NCBI RefSeq assembly: GCF_000754815.1
Contig: NZ_KN150747.1
Span: 2,576,896-2,640,895 of the forward strand
Direction: 5' to 3'
DNA from: Yersinia ruckeri ATCC 29473
GTDB lineage: Bacteria > Pseudomonadota > Gammaproteobacteria > Enterobacterales > Enterobacteriaceae
Length of the DNA stretch: 64,000 bases
Shown: in pieces, positions 57,655-64,000 of the stretch
How positions within the stretch are numbered: the stretch's first letter is position 1
Layout of the letters: each line of letters opens with the position of its first letter
Notes under the pieces: generated by a model
What the model was told of the DNA's origin: nothing
The model's input: the letters and a program-made list of their open reading frames with translations, nothing else
Databases searched by the model: none
Made by a program: the position numbers and the translations under genes

Positions 57655-58092
57655 ATGAAGAAAATTGTTCCATTAGCTATCGCCAGTATTTTATTAGCAG
57701 GATGCGGAATGAACCTCGGCAAGCATGCAGTGACTCCAGTGACCGCTGAAGACCTACAGCACCATAACTTTGTATTGCTCAGCGTGGATGGCCAGACACC
57801 GAAAAATCAGCAAGGCAATATGCCGAACATTGAGTTCGGAGAAAAAATGCATATTTCCGGTGCCATGTGTAACCGCTTTATGGGTCGCGGTGAGTTAAAT
57901 GACGGCATACTGAGTGTAAAAGCGCTGGCTGGCACGCGTATGATTTGCGCTGATCCGCAACTGAACCAGTGGGACTCTCTGATTGGCGATGTTCTGAGTA
58001 GCGGCGCAAAAGTCACTCTGAATAAAGGCGAGTTGACGTTGAATAACGGCAAACATACGCTGGTTTATACTAGCCGGGACTGGGTTGGCTAA
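57655..58092 (+). CDS. hslJ: Heat-inducible META-domain lipoprotein HslJ
   Basis: Lipoprotein of 145 aa with lipobox LLAG|C at residues 13-17. The META domain follows: HNFVLLSVDGQTP, IEFGEKMHISGAMCNRFMGRG, LAGTRMICADPQLNQWDS and the end HTLVYTSRDWVG. E. coli HslJ is a heat-induced outer-membrane lipoprotein linked to novobiocin resistance. Disulfide-type cysteines are Cys in GAMCN and MICAD. Gene order ldhA-hslJ is conserved. GGAGAGATA precedes the ATG. Confidence 0.92.
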   Translation: MKKIVPLAIASILLAGCGMNLGKHAVTPVTAEDLQHHNFVLLSVDGQTPKNQQGNMPNIEFGEKMHISGAMCNRFMGRGELNDGILSVKALAGTRMICADPQLNQWDSLIGDVLSSGAKVTLNKGELTLNNGKHTLVYTSRDWVG

Positions 58093-58161
58093 TTAGCCGC
58101 TACCCTTATTCAGATTATATAGGATAATAATGACACGGCAGTGGTTAGCGCTGCCATAACC

Positions 58162-58434
58162 TTAACTGGCCGGACAGGCACCACGCATTAACGCCCATTC
58201 TTCGCAACGCTTGCCATCCGGTAACTGACACATCCCAATGGTTCCACCATCCAATTGTTTGGTCAAGGTTAATACCCCTCCTACATTGGCACAATTTACC
58301 GAAGCCGGATTGGCCATGCTGACCTGGTGAACATTGGCACTGGTGCCCTGCTGTTCGGGGATATTTTTGGAATTACTGCCACAGGCAGATAAAAATAATA
58401 CGGTACCGGCGATCAGCCAAGATGATACTTTCAT
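58162..58434 (-). CDS. ydbJ: DUF333 lipoprotein (YdbJ-like)
   Basis: A 90-aa lipoprotein with lipobox FLSA|C. The DUF333 hemolysin-like domain is MANPASVNCANVGGVL ... GTIGMCQLPDGKRCEEWALMRGACP, with the family's (M)xNPASxxC and xCxLPdGxxCdEW motifs. E. coli YdbJ lies next to hslJ and ydbK, as here next to hslJ. The start ATG 58434 has AGCGTTACA before it and gives a proper signal; codons from 58452 are not used. Function unknown. Confidence 0.9.
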   Translation of the reverse strand: MKVSSWLIAGTVLFLSACGSNSKNIPEQQGTSANVHQVSMANPASVNCANVGGVLTLTKQLDGGTIGMCQLPDGKRCEEWALMRGACPAS

Positions 58435-58695
58435 TGTAACGCTCCAAAGCAAAAAAACAGTGTGGCGATGACGAAGATGACGCGGCTATGCTATCTGAGC
58501 CATTCCATCCGCGTCGCGCGAATTAATCAAGATTGGGTATAATTCAAACTTAGCCAAATAAAATTAATGCCAAAAACAATTAAATGTAGCTGTTATTTAC
58601 ATAAACAGCCTAAAAAAATATCCAGTAGCGTATTAAGATAATTATTATGATGTTCCTCAATGGGATAATATCACACAAAAAATATAACAGGAAAA

Positions 58696-59355
58696 ATGAT
58701 GATTACAGACTTATTACTACGGATCGCGTTGGCTGGTGCCTTGGGTGGGTTAATTGGCATTGAACGTCAATTACGCTTCAAAGAAGCCGGTTTGCGCACG
58801 CATATTTTAGTCGGTATCGGCAGTGCCATGTTTATGATCGTCTCTAAATATGGCTTTGATGACTTACTGGCTCTAGGTCATGTCAGTTTCGACCCCAGCC
58901 GCGTGGCGGCGCAGGTGGTCAGCGGTATGGGTTTTCTCGGCGCCGGAACGATCATGATCCAAAAACAGATGGTAAAAGGGCTCACCACCGCCGCCGGAAT
59001 GTGGGTGACGGCGGCCATCGGTTTGGTTATCGGTAGTGGTCTGTATGAGATTGGTATTTATGGCACCCTGATGACGCTGGTGGTGCTGGAAGTCTTTCGG
59101 CAACTCAGTAATCGACTGATGGGTCATCATCACTATGTATTGATTAAACTGTTGCCAGAATCAGTACCGCCGGTACTAGTGACATTACAGAAAATGCGGA
59201 TTCGCCCGGTTAACCTTTCAGTGACGCAGAAAGACTCGGAAAATAATGACTGTGAATTAACGCTGGAAGTGACGTTGTCACCAAGAAGGACTCTGGATAA
59301 ACTCTATGAACAATTACTCAGTATTCATGGCGTACATACACTGAATATTCGCTAA
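58696..59355 (+). CDS. MgtC/SapB-family membrane protein
   Basis: Protein of 219 aa. The N-terminal half has four to five helices with the MgtC signature LAGALGGLIGIERQLRFKEAG, VVSGMGFLGAGTIM and GLTTAAGMWVTAAIGLVIGSG. The C-terminal about 80 residues (from VLIKLLPES) form an ACT-like soluble domain. MgtC of Salmonella supports growth in low Mg and in macrophages and inhibits the F1Fo ATPase; many MgtC-like proteins do other things. No mgtB follows and no PhoP box was recognised, so I do not assign the name mgtC. An inverted repeat (GCTGTT/AACAGC, 58589-58609) lies in its promoter region. AGGAAAA precedes ATGATG. Confidence 0.85.
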   Translation: MMITDLLLRIALAGALGGLIGIERQLRFKEAGLRTHILVGIGSAMFMIVSKYGFDDLLALGHVSFDPSRVAAQVVSGMGFLGAGTIMIQKQMVKGLTTAAGMWVTAAIGLVIGSGLYEIGIYGTLMTLVVLEVFRQLSNRLMGHHHYVLIKLLPESVPPVLVTLQKMRIRPVNLSVTQKDSENNDCELTLEVTLSPRRTLDKLYEQLLSIHGVHTLNIR

Positions 59356-59402
59356 ACGCCTCCCCCACGTTAATAGCGCTATGTGGGGGAAGGAAAAATG
59401 GA

Positions 59403-59735
59403 TTAATGCAAGGTGGTTTTAGACAGGAGATTAATCACCAATACTCCAGAAATAATCAGTGTCATGCCAAGAATCGCTGCCCAATCCAGCTTTTGCTGAT
59501 ATAAAAATGCGGCGGCGATAGACACCAACACAATCCCCAAGCCAGACCAAATAGCGTAAGCAATCCCCAACGGCATGGTTTTTACTACTTGGGAAAGTCC
59601 CCAAAAAGCAATAGCGTAGCCAAGTACCACAAATATTGATGGTACCAGACGGGTAAAACCTTCCGATGCTTTCAACAATGTGGTGGCAATCACTTCGGCG
59701 ACAATCGCCATAATCAAATAAATAAATCCAGTCAT
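59403..59735 (-). CDS. Small multidrug resistance transporter, EmrE-like
   Basis: SMR protein of 110 aa with four transmembrane helices. The essential Glu14 lies in IVAEVIATTLLK, Tyr and Trp positions of the pocket are in GIAYAIWSGLGIVLVS, and the GMTLIISGVLVINLLS segment matches the dimerisation helix. It is closer to E. coli EmrE (ILAEVIGTTL, IWSGVGIVLIS, NLLSRSTPH) than to SugE/Gdx, so quaternary ammonium/proton exchange is likely. No guanidine riboswitch was recognised upstream. Convergent with the MgtC-like gene. Confidence 0.88.
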   Translation of the reverse strand: MTGFIYLIMAIVAEVIATTLLKASEGFTRLVPSIFVVLGYAIAFWGLSQVVKTMPLGIAYAIWSGLGIVLVSIAAAFLYQQKLDWAAILGMTLIISGVLVINLLSKTTLH

Positions 59736-60124
59736 GATTCTATTCTCATTTCAATGTTCAGCATCAATGTTTATGCCAAGTATGCCACGGTTAAATCAAC
59801 GCCGGTTAAATACGTATTTGAATTAACCATTATTTCACCTGAACCTTAGCCGTTAGACGAACCATTTTATCAGTCATAAAAAGTCATCTGTAATGAAAAG
59901 TTTTCTAAATGTAATAATTATTGTCACTCAGACATTAATCATTTGCCGTCTTTAATCATATAAGGCTATTGCTACAGTTAGATTATTTTCCCCATTTCTT
60001 TTAGACACACAAATACGATAAGAGGCTAAAAAGCTCTCTGCTAGACTTTCTCTAATAACAGAAGTCAGGGGTAGACCGTTATTTCCCCAGTCTCAGCAAT
60101 ACGAGCAATGTAAAGGTATCATTA
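59736..60124. other. Divergent region between the emrE-like gene and nifJ
   Basis: 389 AT-rich bp with promoters for both flanking genes. A MicC small RNA lies next to the nifJ homologue in E. coli, but nothing resembling it was found here. No FNR or other operator was clear enough to list. Confidence 0.4.
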
Positions 60125-63100
60125 ATGGCCACAACTGATGTAATGATCACAACTGACGGCAACAGCGCAGTCGCCTCCGTGGCTTACCGCGCCAGTGAAT
60201 TGATTGCCATCTACCCTATCACTCCCAGCTCGACAATGGCGGAACTGGCGGATGCTTGGTCGGGCAACGGCAAAACCAATATTTGGGGTGATATTCCCAG
60301 AGTCATAGAAATGCAGTCTGAAGGTGGCGCAATCGCCACGGTACACGGCGCGTTGCAAACCGGTGCCTTATCGACTTCATTCACTTCTTCCCAGGGTTTG
60401 CTGTTAATGATTCCAACCCTGTATAAATTAGCCGGTGAATTAACCCCCTTTGTCTTGCACGTCGCCGCCCGAACTGTCGCCACGCATGCTTTATCGATCT
60501 TTGGCGATCATTCCGATGTCATGGCCGTTCGTCAAACCGGCTGCGCCATGCTTTGCGCCAGTAACGTGCAGGAAGCTCAGGATTTTTCGCTGATCTCACA
60601 TATGGCGACCCTGAATAGCCGCATTCCATTTATCCATTTTTTTGATGGTTTCCGCACCTCTCACGAAATCAACAAAATTGTCCCACTCAGTGATGACAAA
60701 CTACGCCAATTGTTACCACAAAAAGGTATTGATCAACATCGTAGCCGGGCACTCACACCGGATCATCCGGTAATCCGTGGTACATCGGCCAATCCCGATA
60801 CCTATTTCCAGTGCAGAGAAGCCAGCAATCCCTGGTATAACCAAACCTATCAGCATGTAGCTGATGCCATGCAGGCCTTTGCTGATGCCACTGGTCGCGA
60901 ATATAAGCCATTTGAATACTATGGCCATCCACAGGCTGAACGGGTGATAGTTTTGATGGGTTCGGCCATCGGTACCTGTGAAGAAGTGATTGATACTCTG
61001 CTGACTCGCGGGGAAAAAGTCGGGATGGTAAAAGTTCGTCTTTTTCGGCCTTTTTCTGCTGAACACCTGCTCAGTGTATTACCGGTATCAGCCAGTAAAA
61101 TCGCGGTGCTGGATCGCACTAAAGAACCGGGAGCCTTAGCCGAACCGCTCTATCTGGATGTGATGACCTCGCTGGCTGAAGCCTACAGTCGGGGAGCGCG
61201 TGCCAGTTTGCCAAAAGTCATTGGCGGACGTTATGGATTATCCTCCAAAGAGTTCGGCCCAGACTGCGCGCTGGCTATCTTTAAAGAGCTCAACCTTGCT
61301 ATGCCACGGCCACGTTTTACCGTCGGTATTTTTGACGATGTCACCGGTCTTTCCCTGCCATTGTCCCATGAAAGCATCCCACAGCGCGCCACACTGGAAG
61401 CGCTTTTTTACGGGCTTGGTAGCGATGGATCGGTTTCTGCCACCAAAAACAACCTCAAAATCATCGGCAATAGTACCTCAATGTATGCTCAGGGTTATTT
61501 TGTCTATGACTCCAAAAAAGCCGGTGGTCTGACGGTTTCTCATTTACGCATCAGCCCTACGCCGATTAATTCCGCCTATCTGATTAATCAGGCCGATTTC
61601 GTCGGTTGCCATCAACTGCAATTTATCGATGTTTACCCCATGGCTGAACGCCTGAAGCCGGGAGGTATTTTCCTGCTGAATAGTCCATTTGATCGCGAAG
61701 AGATGTGGCAGCGCTTACCGCAGGAAGTTCAGGCCGTACTCCACCAGCGCCAAGCCCGTTTTTATGTGATTAATGCCGCAAAAATCGCCCGAGAATGTCA
61801 ACTGGGCACCCGTATTAACACCGTCATGCAAATGGCATTCTTCCATTTAACCCAAATCCTGCCGACCGAAGTGGCCCGGCAGCAGTTACGCGATGCGATT
61901 GAACGCAGCTATAGCAGTAAAGGTCAGGATATCGTTGCACGCAACGGACGGGCGCTGGATGCCACGTTGAATGCTTTGATGGCAATCCCGCTGGAACCCA
62001 TTGATGCCAATAGCCCGATGCGCCCATCGATCGTGTCTGATCAAGCACCTGATTTCGTGAAAACCGTCACCGCTGCGATGTTGGCCGGTTTGGGTGATGC
62101 GCTACCCGTCTCGGCCTTCCCGCCTGACGGTACCTGGCCGCTGGGAACGACTCAATGGGAAAAACGCAACATTGCGGAAAATATACCCATCTGGCAGCCA
62201 GATCTGTGTACCCAATGCAACCACTGCGTGGCGGCCTGCCCGCACTCAGCCATTCGTGCCAAAGTGGTGCCACCGAGCGCGATGACCGATGCACCCGCCA
62301 GTTTGCACGCTCTGGATGTCAAAGCGCGCGATATGCGTGGGCAAAAATATGTCCTGCAGGTGGCTCCCGAAGACTGCACCGGCTGCAATTTATGCTATGA
62401 GGTCTGCCCAGCCAAAGATCGGCAGAATCCCGCCATCAAAGCCATCAATATGCAGCCCCGGCTGGCACATCTGGTGGAGGAAAAAGCCCATTACAACTTC
62501 TTCCTACAGCTGCCGGAAATCGATAAAACCCAGCTTGAACGCATAGATATCCGCACTTCTCAGCTGATTTCTCCGCTGTTCGAGTACTCTGGTGCCTGCT
62601 CTGGCTGCGGTGAAACACCTTATATCAAATTGTTGACTCAGTTGTATGGTGACCGATTGCTGATTGCCAATGCCACTGGCTGTTCTTCTATCTATGGTGG
62701 CAATTTACCAACCACGCCTTACACCACCGATGCCGCAGGGCGTGGCCCGGCCTGGGCAAACTCGCTGTTTGAAGACAATGCTGAATTCGGTTTGGGCTTC
62801 CGTCTGACGGTAGATCAGCACCGCCAGCGTGTGCAGCGTCTGCTGACTACCCTGGCACCGCAGTTACCGCCAGAATTGGTAACACAATTAATGAGCGACG
62901 CCAGCACGGAGGTTCGCCGCGATCAGGTCACTCAATTGCGTCAACGGCTGGCAAACATGACGGGCCATGATGCGAAGCAGTTAGCCACCGACGCCGACTA
63001 TCTGGTGGATAAATCCATCTGGCTGATTGGCGGGGATGGCTGGGCCTACGATATTGGTTTTGGCGGATTGGATCATGTACTTAGTCTGACTGAAAACGTC

Positions 63101-63673
63101 AATGTGCTGGTGCTAGATACCCAATGTTACTCCAATACCGGTGGCCAGCAGTCTAAAGCCACCCCATTGGGCGCGGTGACCAAGTTTGGTGAGCACGGCA
63201 AACGTAAGGCACGCAAAGATCTTGGCGTCAGTATGATGATGTACGGCCATGTTTATGTGGCTCAAATCTCACTGGGTGCGCAACTCAACCAAACGGTGAA
63301 AGCGATTCAGGAAGCCGAAGCCTATCCGGGACCATCGCTGATCATTGCCTACAGCCCTTGTGAAGAACATGGCTATGATTTGGCTTACAGTCATGAGCAA
63401 ATGAAGCAACTGACCACCACCGGTTTTTGGCCGTTGTATCGTTTCGATCCTCGTCGTGCTGAAGAAGGCAAAGCGGCATTAGCGCTGGATTCTCGGCCTC
63501 CGGCTAGCGATCTCACCGCCACCTTGCTTAACGAACAGCGATTCCGTCGCCTGAATACTCAAGAACCGGAAATTGCAGCCAAGTTGTATGCCGATGCAGA
63601 GAAGGATCTGAAAAAACGCTACAACTTCCTCAGTCTCTTAGCCGGTAAAGCCGAAAAAGACACGGCGGAATAA
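60125..63673 (+). CDS. nifJ: Pyruvate:flavodoxin/ferredoxin oxidoreductase (NifJ/YdbK)
   Basis: Single-chain 1182-aa PFOR that oxidises pyruvate and CoA to acetyl-CoA and CO2 and reduces flavodoxin or ferredoxin. Domain I-II (1 to about 415) has YPITPSSTMAELADAW and the TKEPGALAEPLYLDV motif. The gamma-like domain III follows, then two 4Fe-4S motifs CTQCNHCVAACP and CTGCNLCYEVCPAKD at about 700-765. The TPP-binding domain has GACSGCGETPY, GDGWAYDIGFGGLDHVL and DTQCYSNTGGQQSKATPLGA. All metal and TPP residues look intact. E. coli YdbK is linked to oxidative-stress protection and iron-sulfur maintenance. Monocistronic, with its own terminator. Confidence 0.97.
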   Translation: MATTDVMITTDGNSAVASVAYRASELIAIYPITPSSTMAELADAWSGNGKTNIWGDIPRVIEMQSEGGAIATVHGALQTGALSTSFTSSQGLLLMIPTLYKLAGELTPFVLHVAARTVATHALSIFGDHSDVMAVRQTGCAMLCASNVQEAQDFSLISHMATLNSRIPFIHFFDGFRTSHEINKIVPLSDDKLRQLLPQKGIDQHRSRALTPDHPVIRGTSANPDTYFQCREASNPWYNQTYQHVADAMQAFADATGREYKPFEYYGHPQAERVIVLMGSAIGTCEEVIDTLLTRGEKVGMVKVRLFRPFSAEHLLSVLPVSASKIAVLDRTKEPGALAEPLYLDVMTSLAEAYSRGARASLPKVIGGRYGLSSKEFGPDCALAIFKELNLAMPRPRFTVGIFDDVTGLSLPLSHESIPQRATLEALFYGLGSDGSVSATKNNLKIIGNSTSMYAQGYFVYDSKKAGGLTVSHLRISPTPINSAYLINQADFVGCHQLQFIDVYPMAERLKPGGIFLLNSPFDREEMWQRLPQEVQAVLHQRQARFYVINAAKIARECQLGTRINTVMQMAFFHLTQILPTEVARQQLRDAIERSYSSKGQDIVARNGRALDATLNALMAIPLEPIDANSPMRPSIVSDQAPDFVKTVTAAMLAGLGDALPVSAFPPDGTWPLGTTQWEKRNIAENIPIWQPDLCTQCNHCVAACPHSAIRAKVVPPSAMTDAPASLHALDVKARDMRGQKYVLQVAPEDCTGCNLCYEVCPAKDRQNPAIKAINMQPRLAHLVEEKAHYNFFLQLPEIDKTQLERIDIRTSQLISPLFEYSGACSGCGETPYIKLLTQLYGDRLLIANATGCSSIYGGNLPTTPYTTDAAGRGPAWANSLFEDNAEFGLGFRLTVDQHRQRVQRLLTTLAPQLPPELVTQLMSDASTEVRRDQVTQLRQRLANMTGHDAKQLATDADYLVDKSIWLIGGDGWAYDIGFGGLDHVLSLTENVNVLVLDTQCYSNTGGQQSKATPLGAVTKFGEHGKRKARKDLGVSMMMYGHVYVAQISLGAQLNQTVKAIQEAEAYPGPSLIIAYSPCEEHGYDLAYSHEQMKQLTTTGFWPLYRFDPRRAEEGKAALALDSRPPASDLTATLLNEQRFRRLNTQEPEIAAKLYADAEKDLKKRYNFLSLLAGKAEKDTAE

Positions 63674-63735
63674 GCCGCAAGCGGATAATAGCAGGCTAAT
63701 TGCCTAGCAATTGCTGAGAATGATGTGCTGAAATC

Positions 63736-63779
63736 GATAAAGTGATCAGTCAGTGATTATTGATCACTTTATCTTTTTG
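63736..63779 (+). terminator. Terminator after nifJ
   Basis: GATAAAGTGATCA (63736-63748) and TGATCACTTTATC (63761-63773) are perfect reverse complements around a 12-base loop and are followed by T5. It lies 63 bp after the nifJ stop and 11 bp from the stop of the convergent partial gene, so it may serve both. Confidence 0.92.
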
Positions 63780-63789
63780 GTACTAAAAA

Positions 63790-64000
63790 CTAGAGATTAG
63801 TGACATCGATATACATCGACTTATCAATGTTGGTAGCAGAAACTGTTGCTTCGGCAAACAGGTATTCTTCCCTGTCACCTTCACGTTTTAAGGGAAGATT
63901 ATTGAAATCGAAAAGATTTCTGTCAGCCAATTGGCTCGGGCTGACGTTCTGAATAGATTTAAACACGCTTTCCACGCGGCCTGGGTCTTTCTTATCCCAC
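63790..64000 (-). CDS. 3' end of an unrecognised gene (partial)
   Basis: An open frame of 69 codons plus stop enters from beyond the right edge. It reads [20 protein letters not shown] ... [16 protein letters not shown] ... [20 protein letters not shown] and ends YIDVTNL. The coding character is good, and the GTG at 63975 is probably internal because the frame stays open and protein-like upstream of it. No signal, membrane segment or family motif is visible in this part. It converges with nifJ across the strong terminator. Confidence 0.6.
   Translation of the reverse strand, partial: WDKKDPGRVESVFKSIQNVSPSQLADRNLFDFNNLPLKREGDREEYLFAEATVSATNIDKSMYIDVTNL

Noticed and set aside
59736-60124. MicC small RNA or a guanidine riboswitch in the nifJ/emrE gap
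   Set aside because: Neither the MicC 5' region nor a guanidine-I type conserved loop could be recognised in the sequence.

Overview
The window looks like chromosomal DNA of a Yersinia species, or a very close relative in the Yersiniaceae (order Enterobacterales). FNR is almost identical to the E. coli protein. Long blocks follow enterobacterial gene order: mlc-bioD2-clcB, ynfD/ynfB/ynfA, ogt-fnr-uspE, ydgH-ydgI, asr-ydgU-ydgD, hrpA-azoR, and ydbL-ynbE..ydbH-ldhA-hslJ-ydbJ..nifJ. Species-level placement is inference, because no rRNA or marker gene set is present.

Layout: 1-4500 holds a 5'-truncated mlc behind a foreign-looking HTH-protein end, then bioD2, clcB, a DUF1161 gene, ynfB and ynfA. 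A palindromic intergenic repeat precedes ydfG. From 5250 to 9540 lies a low-GC accessory patch. It carries an AmiD-type amidase without an export signal, a PPM/LCM-type methyltransferase, a decayed gene with a (Pro-Asp-Lys)6 repeat, and a DUF2786-like coiled-coil protein. After amn comes a srfABC operon whose srfC is cut off. The cut is fused head-on to the first about 33 codons of a PLP-dependent decarboxylase that was probably the partner of the adjacent 2OG-Fe(II) oxygenase. A Nudix gene without a Nudix box, yjjG and a TerB_N/TerB/TerB_C protein follow.

From 21800 to 25240: a GyrI/SbmC gene with a consensus LexA box, then ogt, fnr (with an FNR site) and uspE. From 25480 to 32400 is a complete anaerobic L-ascorbate (ula) regulon: ulaR-ulaG diverging from ulaAB (fused IIC-IIB), ulaC, ulaF, ulaD and ulaE. 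It ends at a bidirectional terminator shared with pntAB. From 35900 to 47000: ydgH, ydgI, an unknown 133-aa gene, rstAB, sodC, a VOC protein, an AraC regulator with a PEBP-like gene, and asr-ydgU-ydgD. The asr promoter carries an RstA-like box, and the remnant of an IS605/IS1341-type tnpB element lies just upstream. From 47000 to 64000: hrpA, azoR, ydbL-ynbE, an inserted GyrI-like gene, ydbH, ldhA, hslJ, a DUF333 lipoprotein, mgtC-like, emrE-like, nifJ, and the 3' end of an unrecognised gene running off the window.

Physiologically the window combines anaerobic redox metabolism (fnr, ldhA, nifJ, pntAB, ula), acid and envelope stress (rstAB, asr, sodC, ydgH, ydbH/ynbE/ydbL) and DNA damage (ogt, sbmC). 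No complete mobile element, CRISPR array, tRNA or rRNA gene was seen. The most interesting signals are decay scars: the truncated mlc, the convergent srfC/decarboxylase deletion junction, the Nudix box loss and the tnpB remnant. The AT-rich accessory patch around 5.3-9.5 kb is the other. No clear new system could be established from sequence alone.
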